DNA of 64,000 bases from Toxorhynchites rutilus septentrionalis (Eukaryota; Arthropoda; Insecta; Diptera; Culicidae), in the NCBI RefSeq assembly GCF_029784135.1, contig NC_073746.1, forward strand, positions 110,020,661 to 110,084,660, read 5' to 3'. Shown in pieces: positions 1 to 10,947 of the stretch. How positions within the stretch are numbered: the stretch's first letter is position 1; each line of letters starts with the position of its first letter. Position numbers and translations under genes: made by a program. The notes below the pieces were generated by a model that was given only the letters and a program-made list of their open reading frames with translations, ran no database searches and had not been told where the DNA came from.

Positions 1-560
1 TAGAATTAATTGTATCACTCACCTTATTTGCAATATAAAAATGCCCCCGACTTGCATATATTTGCAGTGCTGATTTCCCCCGGGCACCTTGGTTTTGATG
101 TCTTTGTTAAGGAACACATTTCGGTAGGAGCAACAGTTCCCCCTACTTTCATGTATTTGCAATGCCGATTTCCCCCAGTCAGCTTGGTTTTGATGTCTTT
201 GTTAGGGAAAACAGTCCGGTGAGAGCGATAGCTCCCCCTACTTGTATGTATTTGCAATGCCGATTTACTCCAGTTAGCTTGGTTTGATGTCTCTGTTAGG
301 GACCCGCCGCATGTGTCGTCAACTTCGACCAATCGGAACTGAGTATTTCCGTTAGGATAGGGGTTGAGATTTATCAATTGTTCGATAGTTATTTTCATGA
401 CATATATTATTTACTTCTATATAAAAAATTGTTCTGGAGTGCCGCAAACATTTCATCAATCCATCATGAAACGACTGAGCAAAAAACGTTTGAAATTGGA
501 CAATTTTCACGCTTTTTCTGTAAGCGTTCTATTTAGGATCTACTGTGTAAGTTCATGCAG
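1..560 (+). repeat. Composite repeat, copy 1, with 95-bp minisatellite
   Basis: This stretch is colinear with 14616-15140: the same opening (tagaattaat), the same minisatellite block, then the same tail ending around gaaattggacaatttt. The minisatellite anchors ttgcaatg/ttgcagtg begin at 62, 157 and 252, exactly 95 bp apart, giving about three units. The copy is cut by the window edge. The open frames here (10-222 plus, 24-398 minus) run straight through the repeat units and I read them as repeat-derived, not as genes. About 520-600 resembles 61820-61890 (shared gtttaggatctactgtgtaag core). Confidence 0.75.
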
Positions 561-1180
561 TTTCTTCAATTAAAAATGATGTATTTAATGAAAAATTCAA
601 ATTTTATATTTTTTCTTTGTAAATCTAAATAAAAACAAAGTTTTTGCTGCTCTAGATATATTGTTTTAATTCTTGTATAACCAAAGGCACAATCAAATGA
701 TCTAACAAGGCAGCGGCAAGCAATGTTTCTGAGGTTAACGGGCAATGGTAACTACATTGTCAGCATTTTTTTTAACTGTTTCAAGAGTTTATTTTTTATC
801 AAAGATAATGTGTTCTTCCTCATGTAAGGATTATGTTACTTGAGTTATGAGTTTGAGTCGATTCCTTGCCTAGTTTCTACAGCCTTATAAAACGTGTATT
901 GAACAAAAATCTGAATGTTGGAAAAGCAAAAGTCTGGATTTGTCTGGATTTTTTTTCCGACGAGTAATGACAATGAAGTGTCTTTCTCAAGGCAGGTGAA
1001 GAAGGAGTTTGGATTGAGTTTGTCCACAAGAGCCCTTCTCAGGACTAGAGCTGCAAAAGTTTCAAGTCTCTAAAGTTCAACATAATCGATCAATCAACAT
1101 TTTTACGTCTGATGTGTAAAACATGGTTTAACAGATATTTCTTCTTATCACATATCTACGCATTATACTTAAACTTGATT
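561..1180. other. Unassigned AT-rich DNA
   Basis: I see no supported gene here. The sequence is AT-rich with T-runs. The segment around 725-780 is loosely similar to 61575-61640 (both contain ggtaacta followed by a cagca block), so part of it probably belongs to a second dispersed repeat. The short minus-strand frame at 845-1027 shows nothing I recognise. Confidence 0.4.
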
Positions 1181-1189
1181 GTTGCAGAC

Positions 1190-2443
1190 ATGTGCACCAA
1201 GCCACTTTCTTCGGTGATCAGTAAGTATTTGGAATGAATTTTCTTTATTACGGAAATGCCATTTCACAACCATGGTTAGCTGTGGCTCATGAAACATGAT
1301 TACATCGGTTCGTTCATCCGGAGAATAGTGTGAAAAATCAACATTGCGCAGCTCTCTGAATTCCTCATCAATTGGCTGAATAATTTCTTTGGGAACCAGA
1401 TTAGGAAAATCTTCAGTGCGCGGTAGAGTAGAATGGTTTTATGTTTTCTTCTGATGAAATGGAACGGTTAAGCATGGTCAGATTTATTGAAGTTGAAGTT
1501 GATGCATCACATTAGCCCTAAATTCATTGAGCCAACCAACAGCAAAATTGCCATCGTTTACGTACTTTCTAATGAGTAGTTCAGCTGCTGTCCTAACCTA
1601 GACATTTCCCAAGCTCTCGTAATTTTGTTGATCAAACGTAACTTTATTCAGATATTTTAGCGGTTGCATGAAATCATTTGTGAAAAAAATATCCAATACC
1701 GTGAGGAAAAGTCGTGAGATGCCCGAATGAAGAATCGATAGAACTCTCACTTTGAAACAGCTCGTTCATGTTGTTAATCAGTTTGAGTATGTATGACAAA
1801 AATATCAAATAAATATTGGCGTTCTCAGCATGATTAACATGTTCCACAAATTTCAAGTAGATTCGGAGTGGTTCATATCTGTCAAGCACTCTTTGCACCA
1901 CTGCTACCAGTGAAAGTCATCTAGTCGCGCATGTATGCAGCAATTTCAAGGGTTTCAATTCAAGAATTTCCTGAATTATATAAATAATAATTTCATTTCA
2001 TACTGGAGTAGGCAATTACTTTTTGAAAAAAAAATAAAATCGAACTTTAATGATAAAAAACAGTGCTATGAGATGAACCTGGTGACTTTTTTTCTCTTTC
2101 TACTAATGTAATCTCTTCAATTAAATTAGTATAGGGTTGTATTCAAGTTCCAACCAATTGTAGAATGCAAATGCCAAATGCACTTGCAACATTTTTCAAC
2201 TTATGCGCGCTCATTTATTTGTTGAGCTTTTGAAAAGTACAGCAATAATACTTTCTACTAGAAAATGAGTTGGATCACGTAACACAACTTATACTTTATT
2301 TTGAATGTTTCAAACAAGAACTTGTGTTAATTCATGGGGTCAATTTCTAGACCTCGTCGACCCCCAATTTCCCCCCATTTTCGTTCATGTCGACCCCTAA
2401 AAAACCAATATCGACCCCAAGGGGTCCACTTTGAGAACCCCTG
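1190..2443 (-). pseudogene. Decayed hAT-type transposon with one terminal end
   Basis: The right boundary at about 2420-2443 reads, on the minus strand, CAGGGGTTCTCAAAGTGG, the kind of terminal sequence found in Buster/Charlie-like hAT elements. Inside, the minus strand encodes pieces resembling the C-terminal half of such transposases: a block at 1674-1901 with the feel of the conserved 'vqrvLd..epL..yf' region, and around 1320-1420 a block with PKEIIQPIDEEFREL. The frames are interrupted and I cannot find the opposite end, an N-terminal BED finger or an 8-bp duplication. The family call rests on the end sequence plus two weak protein blocks. Confidence 0.5.
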
Positions 2444-2594
2444 CTCTAGACCTTGCCACTCAGAATGCATTCAAGGCGTGTCATTTGGCATAGAAATATG
2501 AACTAAGTACTAATGAAAATGACACAAGTAATACCACGTTGAGACTGCGAAGCTGCTCTAGGAACGTTAGTGCCATTTAAGAAGAAGAAGAATA
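2444..2594 (+). mobile_element. Feilai SINE, 3' fragment
   Basis: The sequence from ctctagaccttgccactc to the terminal gaagaagaagaa matches the 3' half of the complete Feilai copy at 25885-26160 (shared blocks: caaggcgtg, atttggcat, gttgagac, ttagtgccatt). The tRNA-like head is missing. It abuts the hAT end directly, so the hAT element probably inserted into or next to a Feilai copy. Confidence 0.8.
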
Positions 2595-4715
2595 GCATAC
2601 ACTGAATAGTGAACTCATCAATCTCTTCCAATTTGCGTGTGTGATTGTCCTCATAGTATGACTCGAAGTTCTTCAGATGATTTGAAGGAAATATTCGTTA
2701 CCTGAAATGCAAAAGATAAGAAAGAATCTTCAGTGATTAACCTTGCATTACTTAGCATGCTAGAGCATAAATGTAATGTAAATTCGATATGCCCGAAAAC
2801 CGTACACGCGCTTGCGGTTCCTCCTACTTCTACTAAGCGCAGTTTTTTTGCAACTTCCTGGGCGCACCAACGCATCGGAGCCACCAGCGTGTAAACGGTT
2901 CCAGTAACCTTTTCAGCAGCATAACAACAGCATATGGAAACATATTTTACACATCAATTTGCCAAGGCATTCGGAAATTTTAACCACCATGAGTTGATAC
3001 CGGTAGATCAACGGAGCGTGTATACGTTGTTGGATGAAAACGTTTCCTCATAGCATTGCGGGTACTTAGCGATTCGAGTCGCGGGCAGAAAGCGTACCAC
3101 TCTCATGGAGCTGAGCCGAGCCGAGGCTCATTCGATATGAGAAATTGCTCGGCAGCCTTTTCACCGATCTTAAAATGTTACAGCTTCCTTTTTTTTCCTC
3201 GACTGAGCTTGTACGCTCAGTAAACCGTATTACGGTAGGATATTTCATTTTACGGGAGGTCTTCTACGGGAGCCTTTGGCTCACACACATAAAACTACAC
3301 TAGATTAATGCTGGCTGAAAAGTTATTGCCGACCGAACAATTATTGTTGCGCTGATTCGATGCAGCGATGATGCATATGTTCGTATGCTCGCAACGCAAC
3401 ATTGAATGGCCGAGGTAATGTATGTATGTGAACAGGGAAGTCAAAAGGAACGGAACGCAATCTATGCTTTTATGAGTGCGTCCAAGCAATAAATATTAAT
3501 TTTCTAATAAATAATAATTAAATACTTTACGCAAATTGCACTCAAGTCGGCCGTGGCCGCGCTGTGAACCACGGTAGTACCTAATTGTCCGCCAGAATGG
3601 GACCAGGAGGGTAAGTGTCACGCAGGTGCCTATTTGGGAGAAGTGCAGGATAATGGAAGGTTTCCAGGTCAAGATTTATTGGTTGTTTAAACGTATTAAA
3701 TATTATGAAAGTGCCCCGGAAGCCAAATTGCAAGAACTTCGATCAGTGTTCAGCTGAGTTAGAATACCATTTACTTGCGTTAGCGTGACTAAATTGAAAA
3801 GCAATTGACGCTAATGATGCCAGAAGGTGTTGAGTTATTTTATTTTCAAATTGAGTTTGTGCCTTACGATGCATGACGATATGTTGGTTAGATGGGTGGC
3901 TTGAGTATTTGGACTTCCAACGGAATGTATAAAACATAGACATGTGCCATCATGAGCAGCATCTCTGAACGCAATTTAATTCTGAGGCACATTACCTTAT
4001 TCTATTAACAATAATTCGGAGTAATTTGATTATATCAGTCCATATAATGATTTTCGAATGGAGATGTTTGCATTTCACCTCAAAACCATGAACATCTATA
4101 ACTCAATTGAGTAACTTGGTCACGATTCTTGCGGAAACTTTCCGCTTTGGCATACGCATTGATCGAGCCGTCACGCATTGAAAAGTATATCTTCATCGTC
4201 GGGAACCCATATCGGCGAGATTTAATGAAACCCTTCGAAAAGTCAGCAGGGGAGCGCTTTACGCTTTTTTTTTATCACGGTGCAGTGTCTTTTTTTGAAC
4301 ACGCGTGTCCGCCGAAGCCGTTCACACCGTTGAACTGATATTCAAATTTCACAGATTTAATCGGATTGCCCGTCGTGTTGTTTACTTTTTTTTGGCAGGT
4401 AAATAGTGAATGGTTGAGCTTCCGATGTCTTGGAAAGATGGAAGAAAAGTGTAGTCACCAACTCATGATAATTTGTCACAAGGATGGGAATGTAAATTTC
4501 TGAGCGGCTTGTCGAAAAAAATGTGAAATGTGGAATGAATATTGGGGAAGGTGATTCTGACCTGAACCCCTAGATTACAATGGCCATTTACCACATAAAA
4601 TTCTTGTTTCTTGGCGGCTTGAGCATCGAAATGTGTAGTACAGTAAAACCTATTTTTGTGCGGTTTTTTGACGTATTACGTCTTTCGGGAACATATTGGG
4701 GTACAAATTGGAAAT
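2595..4715. other. Unassigned intergenic DNA
   Basis: No supported gene. Short frames (2651-2884 minus, 3066-3248 minus, 3295-3489 minus, 3743-3943 minus, 4129-4338 plus) show no recognised domain, and I read them as chance. Near the right end, about 4632-4660, the sequence acagtaaaaccta followed by tttttgtgcgg resembles the end of a small TIR element; a partly inverted counterpart (gcacaaaaaagg...gcctgta) lies at 12096-12119. Confidence 0.4.
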
Positions 4716-4719
4716 CTAA

Positions 4720-5318
4720 AAACTGAGCACATCGTGAAAATTGTCCTTATTGCTTATTGCTCAGTCATTTCATGATGGAATGATGAAATTATGGCGTCAA
4801 TCGATTTCGGCACTTCATAACAATTTTTTATACTGTATTTTATTCATGCCATGAAACTAACTATCGAACAATTGAAAATTCCCAACCCCTATACTAACGG
4901 AAAAACTCACTTCTGATTGGTCGAAATTGATGACACATGCGGCGGTTCCTTAACAGGCATTGCAAATACATGAAAGTAGGGGAAATTTTGTTCCCACCGA
5001 AATGTGTTCCCTAATTGAGACATCAAAACCAAGCTGCCTGCGGGAAATCGGCATTGCAAATATATGCAAGTCGAGGACATTTCAATATTGTAAGTAAGGT
5101 GAGTGATACTTTATAAATTATATATGGTAGCAGTTGTGTTAAAAATGAATTGATATATGAAACGATTTATTTCAATTTTCATAAATAAAAACCAACTTTT
5201 AAGCTGTCTGTTTTGCTGTGTTCATTTTCACCCAATGATATTTCATACTGCGCGAAAAATTGGAAAAGTGAAGAAATATTCGAAAAAGTGATTTCCCATA
5301 TGCTCTACATATAATATT
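4720..5318 (-). repeat. Outer part of left inverted-repeat arm
   Basis: Reverse-complement match to the right arm at about 14271-15150. Shared landmarks are the gctcagtcatttcatgatgg block, the aactatcgaacaattgaaa block, one 95-bp minisatellite unit (three units in the right arm), the gtgagtgatac block, and aaaagtgatttcccatatg. The arm is interrupted at 5319-11456 by the non-LTR retrotransposon and its target duplication, then resumes at 11457. No gene is visible. Confidence 0.8.
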
Positions 5319-5328
5319 AGGTGTTGTT
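5319..5328. repeat. Target-site duplication, 3' side of LINE
   Basis: AGGTGTTGTT, identical to 11447-11456. The uninterrupted right arm contains the same word once (reverse complement near 14260), as expected of an empty site. The last two T's could also belong to the poly(A) tail. Confidence 0.85.
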
Positions 5329-5341
5329 TTTTTTTTTTTTT

Positions 5342-5699
5342 TTATTTAAATCGTTTATTTTTACAGGCTCAGTTACATAGGTTTAAAGGAGCCGAACTCC
5401 TTACTGTATTGTTACTAGTATATATACATTTTTCCTTAATTCTAATGTTAATAATATAGGAAACCGATTACTCGCGGTCAACTCGAGTTTAGAAGGGTGA
5501 CATATTTTCTTCAGGAAAAGGAGGGGATATGAGGATATGTTGACAATGATCACACTCACACTCTCAATCACACTCATCACACTCAATTCTTAAACCTATC
5601 TTATATCTAATATGTATTTACATTTCATCTTATTCTTAAGAAGGGATCCGATCTCTCACAAAGGAAAAGGAAAAGGAAAAACTAAGGGTATAAGGACAA
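5342..5699 (-). other. LINE 3' UTR
   Basis: Non-coding tail of the non-LTR element between the ORF2 stop and the poly(A) tract. It contains a GA/CA-rich stretch (5545-5585, gtgtgat-type repeats on the minus strand) and aataaa-like words just before the tail. The truncated relative at 22605-23116 shares this 3' UTR, including the segment around 5480-5530, which supports the 3' boundary. Confidence 0.7.
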
Positions 5700-8600
5700 T
5701 CACACACGAAGATCGATAGCTTTAAGGAATACATATATTTGGGACATGTAATCAAGGTCTAACCGAGCCAACACGTCTCTCACCGGCACATTGGGCTGCC
5801 TTCCTCGGGCCCGAAGGGTGACTACTAAATTCGATCTGGCGACAAGATACAGCTCGCACGACCAAACAACGTGCTCGATGTCGTGGTAACCTTGGCCACA
5901 AACACAAAGATTGTTGTCGGCAAGATTAATACGAAAGAGTAGCGCATCTAACGAACAGTGATTGGACATGAGTCGGGAGAAGGTGCGAATAAAGTCCCGG
6001 CTCAAGTCCAGACTTTTGAACCATGGTTTGAGGCTAACCTTAGGGATAATCGAGTGGAGCCACCGGCCCAATTCATCTTCGTTCCATTTGCGTTGCCAGT
6101 TAACTATGGTATTTTTGCGGACTAAAGAATAAAATTCATTGAAGGCGATTTGACGCTGATAAATATCGCCTTCAATTGCACCTACCTTTGCTAATGAGTC
6201 AGCCCTCTCATTACCCAGAATTGAGCAATGTGAAGGGACCCAGACAAAGGTAATGACATAACAGCGTCTGGATAAAGCACTCAAAATTTCTCGTATTCTC
6301 TCAAGGAAGTACGGCGAGTGCTTTTCCGGCCTCACTGAACGGATAGCTTCGACAGAGCTAAGACTATCCGTTACAATGTAATAGTGTTCAACAGGTCGTG
6401 AGGCGACGCTGTCCAGCGCCCAGTGTATCGCTGCCAATTCAGCAATATACACTGAGCAAGGATTCTGAAGACTGTGGGAGGTGCTAAAAATTTCGTTGAA
6501 CACTCCAAATCCTGTGGACTCATTCATAGAGGACCCATCAGTAAAGTACATATTATCACAATTGATATCCCCATACTTTGCATCGAAGATCGTTGGAACG
6601 ATCCTCGATCGAAGATAATCTGATGTTCCATGGATATCCTGCTTCATGGACAGATCAAAATGCACAGAGGAATTGATGTAGTCAGGAAAACAAACACGGT
6701 TGGGAATATACGAAGAAGGATCAACCTGCATGGAGACGAATTCATGATATGAGCTCATGAATCCAGAATGAAAATTTAGCTCGATCAGCTGCTCAAAATT
6801 TCCGATCACCAATGGGTTCATAACCTTACACCGGATGAGGAACCGAAGAGATAATAAATTGAAGCGATCTTTTAGTGGGAGTAGGCCTGCCAAAACCTCG
6901 AGACTCATGGTATGCGTTGAGGGCATACATCCCAACGCGATACGGAGACAAAGATACTGAATTCGCTCGAGTTTAATGAGGTGTGTTTTGGCAGCTGATT
7001 GAAAACAGAAACTGCCATACTCCATCACTGAGAGAATAGTTGTTCGATACAACATTATAAGATCTTCGGGATGGGCTCCCCACCAGGTGCCGGTAATTGT
7101 ACGGAGAAAGTTTATTCTTTGTTGACATTTTTTACTCAGATACCTAATATGGGCCCCCCAAGTACATTTAGAGTCGAACCAGACCCCAAGATACTTGAAT
7201 GACATAGCATGAGTGATCGGTTTACCCAAAAGTTGAAGCTTTGGTTTTGCTGGTTTATGCTTCCTAGAAAAAACCACCATCTCTGTTTTCTCCGTGGAGA
7301 ATTCGATCCCTAGCCCAATGGCCCAGGTTGAAAAATTGTTCAAAGTATCTTGTAAGGATTCTTGCAGGTCGGATTCGTTTGATCCTACGACAGACACCAC
7401 TCCATCATCTGCAAGTTGTCTTAGGCTGCAATTTTGTGTAAGGCAATTGTCAATGTCGCTTACGTAGAAGTTGTACAAAAGGGGGCTTAAACATGAGCCC
7501 TGGGGGAGTCCCATGTAAGAGACCCGACTTACTGCCGAATCTCCGTGAGAAAAGTTCAAATGTTTCTCACAAAGCAAGTTATATAACATATTATTCAATA
7601 GAGGCGGCAGACCCCGAGATTGTAATTTGTCTGACAAAACCTCTATTGAAACAGAATCAAAGGCCCCCTTTATGTCCAAGAATACTGAAGCCATTTGTTT
7701 TTTTTCGGCGTAAGCCATTTGAATTTCTGAAGAAAGCAACGCAAGACAATCATTCGTCCCCTTGCCCCTGCGGAACCCATATTGTGTATCTGAGAGTAGG
7801 CCATTCGTTTCAACCCATCGATCAAGGCGAAACAAGATAATTTTCTCCAACAATTTCCGTATACAAGACAGCATTGCTATTGGGCGGTACGAATTGAAGT
7901 CGGACGCGGGTTTTCCGGGTTTTTGAATAGCTATAACTCGTACTTGTCTCCAATCATCTGGAACAATATTATGCTCCAGAAACCGATTGAATAAGTTCAA
8001 CAAGCGATGTTTCGCCACATCAGGGAGATTTTTCAGCAAGTTGAACTTAATTCTATCCGATCCCGGAGCAGAATTGTTACATGAAAGGAGAGCAAGAGAG
8101 AATTCTACCATCGAAAACTCGGAATCAAGATCGCACCTATCTTGTGGTATATCTCGAATAATTCTTTGCACTGGAGCGGAATCGGGACAAACCTTTCGTG
8201 CAAAATTAAAAATCCATCGATGTGAATATTCTTCGCTTTCATTGGATGAAGAGCGATTTCTCATGTTTCGAGCCACTTTCCATAATTTTTTCATTGACGT
8301 TTCTCGTGATAAACCTCCCACGAAATTTCGCCAATAAGCACGTTTTTTCCCTTTGATCAAGTTTTTAAATTGATTTTCAAGGTCCAAATACTTCTGAAAA
8401 TTTTCAGGGGTTCCACGTTTCCGAAAAGCTTTAAATGCATTCGATTTATCTCCATAAAGCTTGGAACACTGGCCATCCCACCATGGATTGGGAGGCCTTC
8501 GACGAATAGTGGAACCTGGGATGGGTTTCGTTTGAGCGCGAACCACGCTGTCATATATCAAACGAGAAATGAAGTTATACTCCTCCAATGGAGGCAAACC

Positions 8601-9383
8601 ATCTCTGGAATTGATGGCTAGAGCAATCGCGTCCGCATATTTTTTCCAGTCAATGTGTCTTGTGAGGTCGTATGCCATGTTTATTGATTCAGAAGAATTC
8701 AACCCATTGGTGATAGAAATTTTGATTGGCAAGTGGTCACTACCGTTGGGATCCTGGATTACATTCCACTTGCAATCTAACGATAGTGAATTCGAGCAAA
8801 GCGAGAGGTCAAGAGCACTTGGTTTAGCAGGAGGTTTAGGTACACGTGTTGTTTCCCCAGTGTTCAAAACGGTCATATTGAAGCTGTTACAAAGGTCATA
8901 TATCAACGATGAACGATTGTCGTCGTACTGTTCCCCCCAGGCAGTTCCGTGAGAGTTGAAGTCTCCCAAGATTAATCGTGGCTCAGGAAGGAGTGAGCAT
9001 ATGTCAACAAGTTGCTTGCGGCTAACCGCAGCTCTCGGAGGCCAATACAAGCTGACTATACAGAGGTCTTTGCCTCTGATGTTTGCATGACAAGCAACAG
9101 CTTCGATCCCTCCAATAGGTGGAAGGTCAATTCTAAAAAATGAGTGACACTTATTGATCCCCAATAGTACCCCTCCGTATCTGTCATCACGGTCCAAGCG
9201 TATTATATTAAAATCGTGGAAAGAGAGATCATTTTGAGAAGAGAGCCAGGTTTCGGATAGAGCAAAAACATCACAATTGAGTTTATGAATTAGAAATTTG
9301 AATGTATCCAATTTAGGGATAAGACTACGACAATTCCACTGTAAAACAGTGATATCTCCGACCTCTCTATTTAAATTAGACAT
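5700..9383 (-). CDS. Non-LTR retrotransposon ORF2: endonuclease-RT-RNase H
   Basis: A continuous frame of 1227 residues from the ATG at 9383. Residues about 12-225 form an exonuclease-endonuclease-phosphatase fold that nicks target DNA, with LQWNCRS, the catalytic E in LSETW, LGDFNSHG and SDHLPI. Residues about 480-730 form the reverse transcriptase, with LDIKGAFDS, GLPQGSCLSPLL and the catalytic LADDG (a variant of F/YADD). Residues about 945-1070 form an RNase H with the D-E-D-D series (FTDGSS, AELAAIHW, VTDSLSS, NERADSLAK). Near residue 1160 there is a CxC-x4-H-x3-H-x4-C knuckle. There is no internal stop or frameshift, unusual in this window. A TTG in frame precedes the ATG, but the ATG overlapping the ORF1 stop is the better start. 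It works in cis on its own RNA by target-primed reverse transcription. Confidence 0.93.
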   Translation of the reverse strand: MSNLNREVGDITVLQWNCRSLIPKLDTFKFLIHKLNCDVFALSETWLSSQNDLSFHDFNIIRLDRDDRYGGVLLGINKCHSFFRIDLPPIGGIEAVACHANIRGKDLCIVSLYWPPRAAVSRKQLVDICSLLPEPRLILGDFNSHGTAWGEQYDDNRSSLIYDLCNSFNMTVLNTGETTRVPKPPAKPSALDLSLCSNSLSLDCKWNVIQDPNGSDHLPIKISITNGLNSSESINMAYDLTRHIDWKKYADAIALAINSRDGLPPLEEYNFISRLIYDSVVRAQTKPIPGSTIRRRPPNPWWDGQCSKLYGDKSNAFKAFRKRGTPENFQKYLDLENQFKNLIKGKKRAYWRNFVGGLSRETSMKKLWKVARNMRNRSSSNESEEYSHRWIFNFARKVCPDSAPVQRIIRDIPQDRCDLDSEFSMVEFSLALLSCNNSAPGSDRIKFNLLKNLPDVAKHRLLNLFNRFLEHNIVPDDWRQVRVIAIQKPGKPASDFNSYRPIAMLSCIRKLLEKIILFRLDRWVETNGLLSDTQYGFRRGKGTNDCLALLSSEIQMAYAEKKQMASVFLDIKGAFDSVSIEVLSDKLQSRGLPPLLNNMLYNLLCEKHLNFSHGDSAVSRVSYMGLPQGSCLSPLLYNFYVSDIDNCLTQNCSLRQLADDGVVSVVGSNESDLQESLQDTLNNFSTWAIGLGIEFSTEKTEMVVFSRKHKPAKPKLQLLGKPITHAMSFKYLGVWFDSKCTWGAHIRYLSKKCQQRINFLRTITGTWWGAHPEDLIMLYRTTILSVMEYGSFCFQSAAKTHLIKLERIQYLCLRIALGCMPSTHTMSLEVLAGLLPLKDRFNLLSLRFLIRCKVMNPLVIGNFEQLIELNFHSGFMSSYHEFVSMQVDPSSYIPNRVCFPDYINSSVHFDLSMKQDIHGTSDYLRSRIVPTIFDAKYGDINCDNMYFTDGSSMNESTGFGVFNEIFSTSHSLQNPCSVYIAELAAIHWALDSVASRPVEHYYIVTDSLSSVEAIRSVRPEKHSPYFLERIREILSALSRRCYVITFVWVPSHCSILGNERADSLAKVGAIEGDIYQRQIAFNEFYSLVRKNTIVNWQRKWNEDELGRWLHSIIPKVSLKPWFKSLDLSRDFIRTFSRLMSNHCSLDALLFRINLADNNLCVCGQGYHDIEHVVWSCELYLVARSNLVVTLRARGRQPNVPVRDVLARLDLDYMSQIYVFLKAIDLRV

Positions 9384-10947
9384 CAAGAGAGATAATCATT
9401 GCAAGGAGGGGCCATGTTTGCATCAATTGCTGCAAAATTGTCTTTAGTACTGGAAGCATTGCGGTGACAATGGTTCTGATGGAGTCGGAAACATTAAAAC
9501 ACGTGAAGATTTGATCCACAAGGTCAGACAACTTTATAAATCCCGATTGGGAAGTTGAACTTGACGGAAAAACAGGGACAGTTGGGGTTTTTGATGTCCC
9601 CTCGAGTGCTGGGTCGTTCGAAGGTGAACTATTACCACGGAGGCCAGGAGGGACCTGATTTTGCTTAACCGCTGCACTCGATTTTTTGGGCAAGCTAACA
9701 GGGGGTATCACCGGAGGGACTTGTCCTTGAACTTTGGGAGTGGTCACATTTTTGCGCCGGGGATTCCCTTGAGGAATAAACGGCGTGCCCCCGTTAGCTG
9801 TATCCGCTTCCATTTCGTCAACTGGCAACGTAGCGAAGACATTGTGTGTATTGATTGGTTGTTGTTCTTGAGCCAGTGGAGAAGCGCCCTTCAAAATTTC
9901 TGCGAAAGTGCGTTTAGAGCGTTCCCTCAAAGAGCGCTTCTGTTTCTCCCAGCGAGCCTTGTATGTTTCACAAGCTGAGAGCACGTGTGGGGATCCCCCG
10001 CAATATGGACACTTATGCTCAGTCGCACTGCAGGATTTCCCCTCATGTTGTTCTCCGCAAGTGGCACATCGTTCTTTATTGGCACAATAAGCAGCCGTGT
10101 GACCAACTGACTTGCACTTTAGACAAGTCATTGGCTTTGGAATAAAAAGTCGCACGGCTAACCTCAATTTATCTACCATCACGTAGTCAGGGAGAGCTGA
10201 ACCAGCGAAGGTGACTCGAAACGAGTTGGACGGCGTAAATTTCTTTTCTTCTCCTTCATGGGAGACTGTTCCGAGCTGGCGGCAACCCAAGATCTTAACA
10301 GTCGTCGAGGGCAGTTTTTTAAAACGGCCGGTACCTTCACTCGTAATGTATTCGCACGTCAAGCCCGTTTCGGTTATCACACCCTCAATTTCGACTATGT
10401 GAGAGGGTATGTAGACCCGATACTCAATTGTAAAATGCTGATCGACAACAATCTTGTTTGCGTCTTTTCGATCATTCACGACAACTCGCAATTTGTTTGG
10501 TCTAACCTTCGAAATTTCCGAAACGGAGGTATACCTTGCCAGATCTTTCGCGATCTGCATGACTCTCAACGCCTTTCCATTTGGTTTAGGCCTGAAGAAA
10601 ACAACCCAGGGACCAGTTCCGGGCGCATCTTCTGGATAGACCTTTACACGGGGAGTGGGAATAACAGGGGGGGAAGGCGAGGACGGGGATTGAGAGTGGG
10701 AAGGCGAAGGTTGAGAAGGAGCGGGAAGAACAGAGGGAGAAGACGAGGTTGAAGGTAGAGTGGGATCGTTAAGGGCAGATGGGAGATTTGCTAGTTTTTT
10801 GGAGGGAGGCTTGGTAGGGTTAGCTGACTCGTCCCCAGAAGAAGTATCTTCCGTATTTGGAACACGTTTGAGTGACTTTTTTTTATCCGTTAGGAGGGAA
10901 CTAGAGTCAGAGACCTCCATATCCGAAGGTCCCCCACTCTCTGCCAT
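9376..10947 (-). CDS. Non-LTR retrotransposon ORF1 (Gag-like, three CCHC knuckles)
   Basis: A 523-residue protein starting at the ATG at 10947. The N-terminal 100 residues are Ser/Pro/Thr-rich and probably disordered. Residues about 110-270 form a conserved folded region. Three zinc knuckles follow at about 275-288 (CLKCKSVGHTAAYC), 294-306 and 313-326, all near CX2CX4HX4C, and then a basic stretch (KRSLRERSKR). The C-terminal tail is hydrophobic. Proteins of this kind coat the element RNA and help form the transposition particle; that is family knowledge, not something shown here. The stop TAA lies inside the first codons of ORF2: in ATGTCTAA the ATG starts ORF2 and the TAA ends ORF1, so the frames overlap by 8 nt. 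Confidence 0.92.
   Translation of the reverse strand: MAESGGPSDMEVSDSSSLLTDKKKSLKRVPNTEDTSSGDESANPTKPPSKKLANLPSALNDPTLPSTSSSPSVLPAPSQPSPSHSQSPSSPSPPVIPTPRVKVYPEDAPGTGPWVVFFRPKPNGKALRVMQIAKDLARYTSVSEISKVRPNKLRVVVNDRKDANKIVVDQHFTIEYRVYIPSHIVEIEGVITETGLTCEYITSEGTGRFKKLPSTTVKILGCRQLGTVSHEGEEKKFTPSNSFRVTFAGSALPDYVMVDKLRLAVRLFIPKPMTCLKCKSVGHTAAYCANKERCATCGEQHEGKSCSATEHKCPYCGGSPHVLSACETYKARWEKQKRSLRERSKRTFAEILKGASPLAQEQQPINTHNVFATLPVDEMEADTANGGTPFIPQGNPRRKNVTTPKVQGQVPPVIPPVSLPKKSSAAVKQNQVPPGLRGNSSPSNDPALEGTSKTPTVPVFPSSSTSQSGFIKLSDLVDQIFTCFNVSDSIRTIVTAMLPVLKTILQQLMQTWPLLAMIISLDV

Noticed and set aside
7493..8952. Plus-strand frames inside the LINE (7493-7840, 7987-8337, 8569-8952)
   Set aside because: Antisense shadows of the continuous ORF2 frame.
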